DNA of 13,094 nt from UBA1740 sp045587025 (GCA_045587025.1 JAZNBK010000010.1:1-13094); one strand, 5' to 3'; positions 1 to 7,209 are shown, numbered from the stretch's first letter. Notes: generated by a model not told the origin, from the sequence alone. Numbers and translations are program-made.

Positions 1-96
1 CCCATATATAACCTGTCTCCGATATTTTGGTGAAAATACTATATGGTACTTGCAATTCCATTGTGTATGTGCTAAACTATCTGTGTCAAGTTTCAT
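1..96 (-). CDS. tnpA: IS200/IS605-family TnpA transposase, N-terminal part (cut by window edge)
   Basis: Reading the minus strand from an ATG at 96-94 gives 32 codons with no stop up to the window edge. The peptide begins MKLDTDSLAHTQWNCKYHIV and continues FSPKYRRQVIYG, which is the characteristic N-terminus of the small (about 150 aa) IS200 TnpA, a single-strand HUH/Y1 transposase. The catalytic HUH pair and tyrosine lie beyond the edge and cannot be checked. The start is supported by AGGAGG about 8 bases upstream. The element lies downstream of nifJ in the same orientation, so read-through from nifJ would reach it. Whether it is intact is unknown. Confidence 0.9.
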   Translation of the reverse strand, partial: MKLDTDSLAHTQWNCKYHIVFSPKYRRQVIYG

Positions 97-104
97 TACT
101 TGAT

Positions 105-163
105 TCCTCCTTTTGCTTTTTTGTGCGGTTGGCGAACCTACACTTATTATAGCAAAAGGAGGA
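105..163 (-). promoter_or_regulatory. Hairpin sequestering the tnpA ribosome binding site
   Basis: In the minus-strand RNA, TCCTCCTTTTGCT (163-151) is perfectly complementary to AGCAAAAGGAGGA (117-105), which contains the tnpA Shine-Dalgarno. The 33-nt loop contains a second small stem GGTT/AACC (127-138). RNA entering from upstream would carry both arms and hide the RBS. This matches the known translational repression of IS200-type elements by a 5' stem-loop. The arms are seen; repression is inferred. Confidence 0.7.
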
Positions 164-173
164 TATTTTTTCT
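145..173 (-). promoter_or_regulatory. Probable tnpA promoter
   Basis: The minus strand shows an extended -10, TGC-TATAAT (-10 hexamer at 150-145), 17 bases after a weak -35 TAGAAA (173-168, 4 of 6 consensus positions). Transcription from here would start about 7 bases downstream, inside the loop of the RBS-sequestering hairpin. That RNA would lack the anti-Shine-Dalgarno arm and so be translatable, unlike read-through RNA. Confidence 0.5.
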
Positions 174-195
174 ACTCATAGCTAAAGCTTTTTGG

Positions 196-250
196 AACCA
201 CCAGCACTGCTGGTGGTTTTCACGCCAACCTTTTCTTTGAAAATGTTGGC
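196..250. repeat. Hairpins near the presumed left end of the IS200-like element
   Basis: Two inverted repeats lie side by side. AACCACCAGC/GCTGGTGGTT (196-205/209-218) is a perfect 10-bp stem with a 3-base loop. GCCAAC/GTTGGC (224-229/245-250) encloses a further TTTT/AAAA stem. IS200/IS605 transposases recognise subterminal hairpins, so these are good candidates for the element's end. The exact tip cannot be placed without an empty site; it should lie right of 218 and left of about 263. The first hairpin followed by TTTT could also act as a plus-strand terminator. Confidence 0.5.
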
Positions 251-260
251 TATTACAACG

Positions 261-297
261 AAAAGAGGGCGAAGAATGTAAAAATTCTTCGCCCTCT
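261..297 (-). terminator. Rho-independent terminator of nifJ
   Basis: A perfect 14-bp stem (264-277 with 284-297; sequence AGAGGGCGAAGAAT on the plus strand) with a 6-base loop is followed on the minus strand by a short U tract (complement of AAAA 261-264). It begins 77 bases after the nifJ stop codon and is correctly oriented for that gene. The T run is short, but the stem is strong. Confidence 0.75.
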
Positions 298-373
298 CCC
301 TGTCGTTTGGTTTCGTTTCGCTTACAGCAAACGCTATATTTCAGAAACGCACACAAACGGGTTAGTTCTATGA

Positions 374-3300
374 TTATGAATAGAAGTCGCCGAGCTTCTT
401 GAGTCTTTCGTACTTGGCCTTTGCTGTTGCTTCTGCCTTTTCGAAGAGCGCCTCTGCTCTTTCGGGGAACGCCTGAGCCAAACGAGCGTAACGCGCTTCA
501 CCCTTAATGAAGTCCTGATAGCTTCCGGTAGGATCCTTGCTATCGAGCGTGAAGGGAGACTTGCCCTCGCTCTTAAGAGCAGGATTGTAACGGAACATCT
601 GCCAATAACCTGCCTCGACTGCCTTCTTCATTTCTGCCTGACAGTTAGCCATACCGCCCTTGATGCTGTGCATTTCGCAAGGAGCGTAGCCGATTACGAT
701 AGAAGGACCTTTATATGCTTCTGCTTCAGCAAGCGCCTTAATCGTCTGGTTGAGGTCTGCGCCCATAGCAATCTGAGCAACGTAAACGTAGCCGTAGGAC
801 ATAGCTATCTGAGCCAAATCCTTCTTGCCGATCGCCTTACCTGCCGCAGCGAACTGAGCAACCTGACCGATGTTGGACGCCTTGGACGCCTGTCCGCCGG
901 TGTTAGAGTAAACCTCGGTATCAAATACCATAATGTTTACGTCCTCGCCGCTTGCGATTACGTGGTCAAGACCGCCAAAGCCGATATCGTATGCCCAACC
1001 GTCTCCACCGAATATCCATACGGACTTCTTGGAGAGGTATGCTTTTTCAGCGAGAATCTGAGGAGCTGTGGGGCAGCCTGCCGCCGCTGCTTTTTCAAGC
1101 TCGACGATAAGCGCCTTAGTAGCTGCTTCGTTTTCCTTGCCGTTATCCTTTGTATCAATGAAGTTCTTAACTGCTGCCTTAAATTCATCAGATGCCTTCT
1201 CGGACTCAGCCATTTCCTTAACCTTACCGATAAGACGCTCACGAATTGCCTTCTGACCGAGGTAGATACCCAAGCCGTGCTCTGCGTTATCCTCGAAGAG
1301 CGAGTTAGCCCAAGCAGGTCCTCTGCCTGTTTCGTGATTTACCGTATAAGGAGTTGCGGGAGCAGAACCGCCCCAGATAGAAGAACAACCTGTTGCGTTA
1401 GAGATATACATTCTCTCACCGAAGAGCTGTGTGATAAGTCTTGCGTAAGACGTCTCTGCACAACCTGCGCAAGAGCCGGAGAATTCGAGCAACGGCTGCT
1501 TGAACTGCGAGCCCTTAACGGATTCGAGCGCGAAGGGCAATTCCTTCTCGCTTACGTTTTCAACTGCGTAATCGAATACTGCCTGCTGGTCGAGCTGGCT
1601 CTCCTGAGATACCATTTCGAGCGCTCTCTTTTCGGGCTTTGTAGGACATGCCTTTACGCAGAGGGTACATCCCATACAGTCGAGAGGACTGATAGCGATA
1701 GTGAACTTATATCCCTCGCATCCCTTACCAATCATCTTTGCTGTGAACTTGGTAGCTTCAGGAGCGTTCTTTGCTTCCTCCTCGTTCATAGCGAAGGGAC
1801 GGATGGTCGCATGAGGACATACGTACGCACACTGGTTACACTGAATACAGTTTTCTGCGTGCCATACGGGAACGTCAACGGCAACACCGCGCTTTTCATA
1901 AGCGGCAGAGCCCTGAGGGAACGTACCGTCAACATATTTTTCAAATGCGGATACGGGGAGAGAGTCACCCTGCATCTTTGAAACGGGGATAACAACGTTG
2001 TTTACGAAATCAACGAGATCAGCGCGCTTTCCTGTCGCCTTTTCTGCAACAGAGTCGTCGGTAGCGTTAGCCCAGGATGCGGGAACTGCAACCTCGTGCA
2101 AAGCTTCAACGCCTGCGTCGATTGCCTTATAGTTAAGAGCAACGACGTCCTCGCCCTTCTTAAGATATGACTTTTTAGCCATATACTTCATGTAGTCAAC
2201 TGCCTCTGTGATAGGCATAATGTCTGCAAGAGCAAAGAATGCGGACTGAAGAATCGTGTTAGTACGCTTGCCCATACCGATCTCACGCGCTTTATCGATA
2301 GCGTTTACGGTATAGAACTTGATATTGTTGTTAGCGATGTACTGCTTCGTTTCAGCGGAAAGATGCTTTTCAAGCTCCTCGTCTGTCCACTGACAGTTAA
2401 GCAAGAATCTACCGCCCGGCTTAACGTCGTTTACTATCTTATAGCCCTTGAGCATATAAGAGGGGTTGTGACAAGCAACGAAGTCCGCCTTGTTGATATA
2501 GTAAGAGGACTTAATGGGGCTGTCACCGAAGCGGAGGTGAGAAATGGTGATACCGCCTGTCTTCTTTGAGTCATACTGGAAGTATGCCTGAATATATTTA
2601 TCGGTATGGTCACCGATGATCTTAATTGAGTTCTTGTTTGCGCCAACCGTTCCGTCACCGCCAAGTCCCCAGAACTTGCAGCTGATAGTACCTGCGGGAG
2701 CAGTATCGGGAACTGCCTTCTCTTCGAGAGAAAGTCCGGTTACGTCGTCAACGATACCAATGGTGAAGTTCGCCTTGGGAGCGTCGAGCTTGAGGTTCTC
2801 AAATACTGCAAATACGCTGGAGGGAGGAGTATCCTTAGAGCCGAGACCGTAACGGCCGCCGACAACAGGAATGCTTCTGCCAACCTTGGAAAGAGCCGTG
2901 ATAACGTCAAGATAGAGGGGCTCGCCAAGAGAACCGGGCTCCTTCGTTCTGTCAAGAACAGCTATCTTCTTTGCGGTTGCGGGAATTGCTTCTGCGAGCT
3001 TTTCAGCAACGAAAGGACGGTAAAGACGAACCTTTACAAGACCTACCTTTTCGCCCTGCGCTGTCAAGAAGTCAATAACCTCTTCTGCTACGTCGCAGAT
3101 AGAGCCCATAGCGATAATTACTCTTTCAGCATCCGGCGCGCCGTAATAGTTAAAGAGCTTATAGTCGGTACCGAGCTTTTCGTTTACCTTGCCCATATAT
3201 TCTTCAACGATAGCGGGAAGCGCATCGTAATACTTGTTGCACGCCTCTCTGTGCTGGAAGAAGATATCTCCGTTTTCAGCAGAGCCGCGAAGCACGGGTG

Positions 3301-3934
3301 ATTCGGGATTAAGAGCTCGACGGCGGAAGTCAGCGATAGCATCCTTATCAACCATCTCCTCGAGATCCTTATAATCCCAAACCTCTATCTTCTGAATTTC
3401 GTGAGAGGTACGGAAGCCGTCAAAGAAGTTAAGGAAAGGAACTCTGCCCTTAATCGTAGAAAGATGAGCAACTGCTCCGAGGTCCATAACCTCCTGAGGA
3501 TTTGTTTCAGCCATCATAGCAAAGCCGGTCTGACGGCAAGCGTAAACGTCTGAATGGTCACCGAAAATGTTCAATGCGTGCGAAGCAACGCAACGAGCAG
3601 AAACGTGAATTACACAGGGGAGAAGCTCACCTGCAATCTTATACATATTGGGGATCATCAAGAGAAGTCCCTGTGACGCCGTATATGTAGTCGTAAGAGC
3701 GCCTGCTGCCAAGCTACCGTGAACGGTACCGGCTGCGCCCGCCTCGGACTGCATCTCCATGACCTTTACGTTGTCACCAAAAATGTTTTTAAGACCTGTT
3801 GCTGACCAGCTGTCAGTCAACTCTGCCATAACGCTCGAGGGCGTAATGGGATAAATTGCGGCAACTTCCGTAAACGCGTAGCTGACTGTAGCGGCGGCGG
3901 TGTTACCGTCCATAGAAAGTTTTTTTCTTTCCAT
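374..3934 (-). CDS. nifJ: Pyruvate:ferredoxin (flavodoxin) oxidoreductase
   Basis: The 1186-aa product has the full length and domain order of the single-chain homodimeric PFOR. It oxidises pyruvate with CoA to acetyl-CoA and CO2 and reduces ferredoxin; it is cytoplasmic and oxygen-sensitive. The N-terminal domain has YPITPSSVMAE (28-38). A two-cluster ferredoxin domain carries CIQCNQCAYVCP (cysteines 696, 699, 702, 706) and CMGCTLCVKACP (753, 756, 759, 763). The TPP domain starts with SCAGC (822, 825) and C850; with C1086 these fit the ligands of the proximal cluster. TPP binding is seen as GDGWAYDIG (977 onward) and NTGG (1011-1014). The start ATG has GGAGGA 7 bases upstream. It is divergent from trpS and apparently monocistronic, with its own terminator. 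No anomaly was seen. Confidence 0.97.
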   Translation of the reverse strand: MERKKLSMDGNTAAATVSYAFTEVAAIYPITPSSVMAELTDSWSATGLKNIFGDNVKVMEMQSEAGAAGTVHGSLAAGALTTTYTASQGLLLMIPNMYKIAGELLPCVIHVSARCVASHALNIFGDHSDVYACRQTGFAMMAETNPQEVMDLGAVAHLSTIKGRVPFLNFFDGFRTSHEIQKIEVWDYKDLEEMVDKDAIADFRRRALNPESPVLRGSAENGDIFFQHREACNKYYDALPAIVEEYMGKVNEKLGTDYKLFNYYGAPDAERVIIAMGSICDVAEEVIDFLTAQGEKVGLVKVRLYRPFVAEKLAEAIPATAKKIAVLDRTKEPGSLGEPLYLDVITALSKVGRSIPVVGGRYGLGSKDTPPSSVFAVFENLKLDAPKANFTIGIVDDVTGLSLEEKAVPDTAPAGTISCKFWGLGGDGTVGANKNSIKIIGDHTDKYIQAYFQYDSKKTGGITISHLRFGDSPIKSSYYINKADFVACHNPSYMLKGYKIVNDVKPGGRFLLNCQWTDEELEKHLSAETKQYIANNNIKFYTVNAIDKAREIGMGKRTNTILQSAFFALADIMPITEAVDYMKYMAKKSYLKKGEDVVALNYKAIDAGVEALHEVAVPASWANATDDSVAEKATGKRADLVDFVNNVVIPVSKMQGDSLPVSAFEKYVDGTFPQGSAAYEKRGVAVDVPVWHAENCIQCNQCAYVCPHATIRPFAMNEEEAKNAPEATKFTAKMIGKGCEGYKFTIAISPLDCMGCTLCVKACPTKPEKRALEMVSQESQLDQQAVFDYAVENVSEKELPFALESVKGSQFKQPLLEFSGSCAGCAETSYARLITQLFGERMYISNATGCSSIWGGSAPATPYTVNHETGRGPAWANSLFEDNAEHGLGIYLGQKAIRERLIGKVKEMAESEKASDEFKAAVKNFIDTKDNGKENEAATKALIVELEKAAAAGCPTAPQILAEKAYLSKKSVWIFGGDGWAYDIGFGGLDHVIASGEDVNIMVFDTEVYSNTGGQASKASNIGQVAQFAAAGKAIGKKDLAQIAMSYGYVYVAQIAMGADLNQTIKALAEAEAYKGPSIVIGYAPCEMHSIKGGMANCQAEMKKAVEAGYWQMFRYNPALKSEGKSPFTLDSKDPTGSYQDFIKGEARYARLAQAFPERAEALFEKAEATAKAKYERLKKLGDFYS

Positions 3935-3974
3935 TTTTTGTTCCTCCGTTTATAATTATTATTTATTATTTATA

Positions 3975-4004
3975 AATATAATGGACGTGATTTTAAAATC
4001 ACAA
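3975..4004 (-). promoter_or_regulatory. Probable nifJ promoter
   Basis: On the minus strand TTGTGA (4004-3999; 4 of 6 to -35) and TATATT (3980-3975; 5 of 6 to -10) are separated by 18 bases. The start site would be about 30-35 bases upstream of the nifJ ATG, close to the RBS GGAGGA (3947-3942). The region is very AT-rich, so alternative -10 boxes are possible. Confidence 0.5.
3987..4002. promoter_or_regulatory. Perfect 16-bp palindrome, candidate operator of nifJ
   Basis: GTGATTTTAAAATCAC is its own reverse complement and lies between the predicted -35 and -10 of nifJ, where a bound dimeric repressor would block polymerase. It is not a standard CRP/FNR site (8 rather than 6 bases between GTGA and TCAC) and does not match the Rex consensus TTGTTAAN4TTAACAA well. 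The regulator is unknown. Confidence 0.45.
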
Positions 4005-4023
4005 GACCTAATTTATCACCTTG

Positions 4024-4035
4024 TATGATATCATA
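4024..4035. promoter_or_regulatory. 12-bp palindrome upstream of the nifJ promoter
   Basis: TATGATATCATA is a perfect palindrome about 20 bases upstream of the predicted nifJ -35. It may be a second regulator site. AT-rich palindromes of this length also arise by chance, so confidence is low. Confidence 0.25.
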
Positions 4036-4133
4036 AAAAAGCGAAAAAGTAAATACTTTTTTTGAATATTTTCTTCTGTTTTTATCGTCTCGCTTCTTTT
4101 TTCGAGCTTTTTTTTGTAAAAATCTTCTTTTGC

Positions 4134-4162
4134 TTGACAAAATCTCCTGTAAAGTATATAAT
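4134..4162 (+). promoter_or_regulatory. Consensus sigma-A promoter of trpS
   Basis: TTGACA (4134-4139), 17-base spacer, TATAAT (4157-4162): a perfect match to consensus at both boxes. The start near 4169 gives a leader of about 79 nt. The leader has only a small hairpin TTCGCT/AGCGAA (4190-4206) and is too short for a T-box, so tRNA-sensing control is not apparent. Confidence 0.9.
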
Positions 4163-4247
4163 AAATGGGTAAAGAACCAATAAAGACCGTTCGCTCTCTA
4201 AGCGAATAAAGTCAAAACAAAAAGATATAATAATAAGAGGAAACGAT

Positions 4248-5246
4248 ATGTTAGGAGATAAAAAGGTTATCTTTTCCGGCGTTCAGCCGTCGGGAAATCT
4301 CACGATAGGAAATTATTTGGGCGCTATCAAAAATTTTTCCGCCTTTTCCGAAGAATATAAATGCTTTTACTGCGTAGTTGACCTTCACGCAATCACAGTG
4401 CATCAGGTTCCCGCCGAGCTTCGCCGCCGCACTTATGAAACTCTCGCTTTATATATCGCCTGCGGACTTGACCCCGAGAAGAATACTCTTTTCGTTCAGT
4501 CGCACGTGCCTGCCCATGCAGAGCTTGGCTGGGTGCTCGACTGCCACACGATGTTCGGAGAGCTTTCAAGAATGACGCAATTCAAGGATAAAAGCGCGAA
4601 GCACGCAGATAATATAAACGCAGGGCTTTTCACCTATCCTGCGCTTATGGCTGCCGATATCCTTTTGTATCAGACCGATTTAGTTCCCGTCGGAATCGAC
4701 CAGAAGCAGCACTTAGAGCTTTCCCGCGATATCGCCCAGCGCTTCAACGGACTTTTCGGAGATACCTTCACCGTTCCCGAGCCATATATTGCAAAGTCGG
4801 GCATGAAGATTATGTCGCTCGCAGAGCCGACGTCAAAGATGTCAAAATCAGATATAAATCAGAACGCCGTCGTCTACATTCTTGACGGCAAGGACGATAT
4901 TATCCGAAAATTCAAGCGCGCCGTTACCGATTCGGGAAGTGAAATTCGCATGTCGGACGACAAGCCGGGAATCAATAATCTTATTACGATATATTCCTGC
5001 TTTACAGGAAAGAGCGTTTCTGAAATCGAGCGTGAATTTGAGGGCAAGGGCTACGGTGAATTTAAGCTCGCCGTCGGCGAGGCGTGCGCGGATGCCCTTG
5101 CGCCCGTCAGAGAAAAGTTCGGGCTTCTTATGAACGACAAGGCGTATCTCGAAGAGATAATGAAGCGAGGCGCAGACGAGGCGTCCTACTGCGCGCGCAA
5201 AACGATGTCGAAGGTGAAGCGCAAGCTCGGCTTCGTTTCTCTCTGA
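4248..5246 (+). CDS. trpS: Tryptophan--tRNA ligase
   Basis: This 332-aa class I aminoacyl-tRNA synthetase charges tRNA-Trp with tryptophan in the cytoplasm. The N-terminus has FSGVQPSGNLTIGNYLGAI (9-27), the TrpRS form of the HIGH signature (TIGN). GIDQKQHLELSRDIA (149-163) is the family's conserved central motif, and KMSKS is at 197-201. Length is normal for bacterial TrpRS. The ATG follows AAGAGG with 7-base spacing. It is transcribed from a consensus promoter and followed by a strong hairpin before the next gene, so it may be a single-gene unit. Confidence 0.97.
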   Translation: MLGDKKVIFSGVQPSGNLTIGNYLGAIKNFSAFSEEYKCFYCVVDLHAITVHQVPAELRRRTYETLALYIACGLDPEKNTLFVQSHVPAHAELGWVLDCHTMFGELSRMTQFKDKSAKHADNINAGLFTYPALMAADILLYQTDLVPVGIDQKQHLELSRDIAQRFNGLFGDTFTVPEPYIAKSGMKIMSLAEPTSKMSKSDINQNAVVYILDGKDDIIRKFKRAVTDSGSEIRMSDDKPGINNLITIYSCFTGKSVSEIEREFEGKGYGEFKLAVGEACADALAPVREKFGLLMNDKAYLEEIMKRGADEASYCARKTMSKVKRKLGFVSL

Positions 5247-5280
5247 TATTAACGAAATTATTTTATAAACAAAAGGAAAT

Positions 5281-5336
5281 CGGGTGTATAACAGCTTTTT
5301 GGCAGAGACCTCGCCTGTTTGGTTGTTATACGCCCG
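5281..5336 (+). terminator. Long hairpin between trpS and the glycosyltransferase gene
   Basis: CGGGTGTATAACA (5281-5293) pairs over 13 bp with TGTTATACGCCCG (5324-5336), with one G-U pair. The 30-nt loop contains a smaller GGC/GCC stem. The sequence that follows is T-rich (AGCTTTATTTTTAT), as in a weak intrinsic terminator. The one non-Watson-Crick position is a G-U pair in the plus-strand RNA but would be A-C in the minus-strand RNA, so it pairs best as plus-strand RNA. It could end trpS transcripts or modulate entry into the next gene. Confidence 0.5.
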
Positions 5337-5348
5337 AGCTTTATTTTT

Positions 5349-6293
5349 ATGCTTGTTTTTACAGTTTTTATTCTTTCTCTCGGCTTATCTCTTTGCTCTG
5401 TTTACGTAATGAAGCTTATATCGACCTCGATAGGCGCGCTCGATATCCCGCGTGATAATCGCCGTATGCACGAAGAAACAGTGCCGAGAGGCGGCGGAGT
5501 TGCCGTTTTCTTTTCGCTTATTCTAACCTTCCTTTTCGCGCTTTTTGAGCGAGGGGAGACGCTTTTTTCGCTTTCGGGCGCGTTTCTTTCGGGAGGCGCT
5601 CTTATCGTGGGAATAGGACTTTGCGACGATATTTTCTCTCTTTCGCCAAAAGCAAAGCTCTTTTCTCAGCTTTTGGTCTCTTTTATTCCAATTTCCTTTG
5701 GCTTTCAAGCCGAGGGGATAAGCTTCTTCTCCGTTCGGATAAGCTTTTCTTATCCTTTTTCGCTCGTTTTTTCTCTGCTTTGGATGCTCTGCTTTATAAA
5801 CGCCTTTAACCTTATCGACGGATTAGACGCGCTTGCGACGGGCGTCGCTGTAATTTGCTCGCTCTCTCTTTTCGTCTGCTTTTACGGCGGCGATTGGGAA
5901 TGGAATATTCTCATCGTTTCGCTTTGCGGCGCTTGTCTCGGTTTTCTTCCTTATAACAGACACAAGGCGTCTATATTTTTGGGGGATAGCGGTTCTCTCT
6001 TTCTCGGCTTTTCCTTCGGTCTGCTTTCGCTATCCGCAGCAGGAAGTGACGAGCCGTCCCCGCTTCCTATTTTAACTCTCTTTCTGATTTTCGCCTTTCC
6101 TATATGCGACCTGCTTTTTGCGGTAGCAAGACGGATTTATCACAAAAAGAGCATTTTCTCGGCAGATACGGGGCATTTTCATCACCGCATTTTGTCGCTC
6201 GGCTTCACCCAAAAAGCGAGCGTGCGAATACTTCTCTTTTATTCTCTTCTTTTGGCGCTTTTAGGAATCTCTTTCAATTTCGCTTTCTCGTGA
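5349..6293 (+). CDS. MraY/WecA/TagO-family polyprenyl-phosphate sugar-1-phosphate transferase (glycosyltransferase family 4)
   Basis: A 314-aa polytopic membrane protein. The family transfers a sugar-1-phosphate, often GlcNAc-1-P, from a UDP-sugar to undecaprenyl phosphate, starting teichoic acid, capsule or other cell-wall polymer synthesis. Motifs, numbered from ATG 5349: DIPRDNRRMHEETVPRGGG (32-50), DD at 93-94, NAFNLIDGLD (151-160), LGDSGS (211-216), HFHHR (276-280). All are hallmark active-site segments. I prefer ATG 5349 because the peptide then begins with a typical first membrane helix (MLVFTVFILSLGLSL). A TTG at 5319 in the same frame would add 10 residues but lies inside the preceding hairpin. 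No clear RBS precedes either start. MraY itself is less likely because no peptidoglycan genes adjoin; the exact sugar is unknown. Confidence 0.88.
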   Translation: MLVFTVFILSLGLSLCSVYVMKLISTSIGALDIPRDNRRMHEETVPRGGGVAVFFSLILTFLFALFERGETLFSLSGAFLSGGALIVGIGLCDDIFSLSPKAKLFSQLLVSFIPISFGFQAEGISFFSVRISFSYPFSLVFSLLWMLCFINAFNLIDGLDALATGVAVICSLSLFVCFYGGDWEWNILIVSLCGACLGFLPYNRHKASIFLGDSGSLFLGFSFGLLSLSAAGSDEPSPLPILTLFLIFAFPICDLLFAVARRIYHKKSIFSADTGHFHHRILSLGFTQKASVRILLFYSLLLALLGISFNFAFS

Positions 6294-6302
6294 CGGCATC
6301 AA

Positions 6303-6340
6303 AAAACGGGTTGTCCTTTAAAAAACAGCCCGTTTTACTT
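6303..6340 (+). terminator. Rho-independent terminator after the glycosyltransferase gene
   Basis: AAAACGGGTTGT (6303-6314) pairs with ACAGCCCGTTTT (6325-6336) over 12 bp with one G-U pair and a 10-base loop, followed by T-rich sequence. It starts 10 bases after the stop codon. Confidence 0.85.
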
Positions 6341-6422
6341 TCCTTTTATAGCGATATTCCCTCGTATTTTTCGTTTTTTGCGGAATATATCCGATTTTCG
6401 AGCACTTTTTTGCGTTTTTATA

Positions 6423-6451
6423 TTGACAAAAAGAAAAGTATTTGCTATAAT
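6423..6451 (+). promoter_or_regulatory. Consensus promoter of tRNA-Thr
   Basis: TTGACA (6423-6428), 17-base spacer ending in TGC, TATAAT (6446-6451): consensus boxes plus an extended -10. The predicted start is about 20 bases upstream of the mature tRNA. Confidence 0.9.
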
Positions 6452-6478
6452 AACGTTTGCGTGAGCAAAATTGAATAC

Positions 6479-6554
6479 GCTGCTATGGCTCAGTCGGCAG
6501 AGCACATCCTTGGTAAGGATGAGGTCCCCAGTTCGAATCTGGGTAGCAGCTCCA
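6479..6554 (+). tRNA. tRNA-Thr (anticodon GGT)
   Basis: A full cloverleaf is visible: acceptor GCTGCTA/TAGCAGC; D stem GCTC/GAGC; anticodon stem CATCC/GGATG around loop TTGGTAA (anticodon GGT at 6512-6514, reading ACC and ACU); T stem CCCAG/CTGGG around TTCGAAT. The discriminator base is T and CCA is encoded. It is a single-gene unit with its own promoter and terminator. Confidence 0.97.
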
Positions 6555-6590
6555 AAAAAATTCCGAAAGCAAATGCTTTCGGGATTTTTT
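6555..6590 (+). terminator. Rho-independent terminator of tRNA-Thr
   Basis: CCGAAAGCA/TGCTTTCGG (6563-6571/6574-6582) with a 2-base loop is extended by A/T pairs and ends in TTTTTT (6585-6590). It begins immediately after the encoded CCA. Confidence 0.9.
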
Positions 6591-6592
6591 AT

Positions 6593-6795
6593 CCAATCCG
6601 AAGGATTGGTATGTAATCACGCCCTTTGGGCGTGTATGTAATCTGCGCCCCGCGCAGTATGGCGTCACGCGTCAGCGTGTATTCCCCCCGGAATCCTTCG
6701 GATTGATAACATACACGGCGTTGCCGTGATTATATACGCGACTTCGTCGCAATTACATACCGCCTACAGCGGATTTCATACACGCCTACGGCGTG
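6593..6795. repeat. Array of nine short palindromic hairpins upstream of a four-helix-bundle gene
   Basis: Nine inverted repeats, mostly with 5-7-bp stems and 3-base loops, start at 6593, 6618, 6643, 6666, 6692, 6714, 6738, 6760 and 6781, a spacing of 21-26 bases. Examples are CCAATCC-GAA-GGATTGG, CACGCCC-TTT-GGGCGTG, CTGCGC-CCC-GCGCAG, CACGGC-GTT-GCCGTG and CACGCC-TAC-GGCGTG. The eighth is the weakest (4 bp, 5-base loop). Stem sequences differ but pairing is kept. Linkers after the first two hairpins are exactly TATGTAAT; linkers before the later ones read ATTATATA, ATTACATA and ATTTCATA, the reverse-complement form. The array is therefore two mirror-image halves meeting near 6680-6691. It is not a CRISPR (no constant repeat with unique spacers). 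Function is unknown; it adjoins and probably belongs with the next gene. Confidence 0.85.
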
Positions 6796-6828
6796 ATTTG
6801 GATGCGAAGGCCGCGAAAGGAAAATGAT

Positions 6829-7182
6829 ATGGCTAAAAATTTATTACTTGAATATTCAGAAGAACTTGCCACCAAGTGCGAGTTACTCTGCAAGTCTATC
6901 AGCGGCAACGCCAACACTGTTTTTCAACTCCGCAAGTCCTCGTCGAGCGTTTTTGCCAACATCACCGAGGCACAGCATCCTCAAAGCCTTGCCGATATGC
7001 TATCAAAATTTAAGATTGCGCGAAAAGAGTGCGCCGGAACGGAAAGTTGGCTCAAATTGCTCTATAATACAAAGGTCATTGACGAGCCGACCTTCAAATC
7101 CTATCGCAATCTCTGTGGAAGAATACAAAGAATGCTAACTTCTTCGTGTATCACGATTGAAAACAAAATTGGCAACAAATAA
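6829..7182 (+). CDS. Four-helix-bundle protein (S23 / Avd-like family)
   Basis: A 117-aa protein, all predicted helices. It carries the family pattern: QLRKSSSSVFANITEAQ (about residues 33-49), matching the usual QL-R-A-S-NI-EG helix, and KFKIARKECAGTESWLKLLY, matching the usual F-L--A--S--E---L helix. The family includes proteins encoded in 23S rRNA intervening sequences and Avd, the accessory protein of diversity-generating retroelements, which assembles as a pentamer and binds nucleic acid. No reverse transcriptase or variable repeat is visible here, so a DGR role is not supported. The start is ATG 6829 with AAGG 8 bases upstream; a GTG at 6793 is in frame but lies inside the last hairpin of the array. 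The molecular function is not known. Confidence 0.8.
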   Translation: MAKNLLLEYSEELATKCELLCKSISGNANTVFQLRKSSSSVFANITEAQHPQSLADMLSKFKIARKECAGTESWLKLLYNTKVIDEPTFKSYRNLCGRIQRMLTSSCITIENKIGNK

Positions 7183-7209
7183 TTTTCAAATATTTTTCTG
7201 GACTTCCGT

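Noticed and set aside
147..356. 69-aa minus-strand ORF downstream of nifJ
   Set aside because: It consists of the nifJ terminator and IS-end hairpins read as codons and resembles no protein.
668..1981. 437-aa plus-strand ORF opposite nifJ
   Set aside because: It is the shadow of a complete, well-conserved PFOR gene on the other strand; Cys/Leu/Arg-rich with no recognisable motif.
4169..4247. T-box riboswitch upstream of trpS
   Set aside because: The leader after the consensus promoter is only about 79 nt with one small stem and no terminator; T-boxes are much longer.
6479..6554. tRNA-Thr as attachment site for an island integrated by the tyrosine recombinase
   Set aside because: The recombinase lies over 1 kb away, no repeat of the tRNA 3' end was seen in the window, and the sites next to the recombinase explain its role better. 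A distant right attachment site cannot be excluded.
6483..6668. Minus-strand ORF containing CYPDSNWGPHPYQGCALPTEP
   Set aside because: This is the well-known false ORF read antisense through a tRNA gene; the tRNA-Thr explains it.
6593..6795. CRISPR array
   Set aside because: The regularly spaced units differ from each other in stem sequence, are too short, and there are no unique spacers or cas genes.
6829..7182. Diversity-generating retroelement (because the protein resembles Avd)
   Set aside because: No reverse transcriptase, template repeat or variable repeat is visible in the window.
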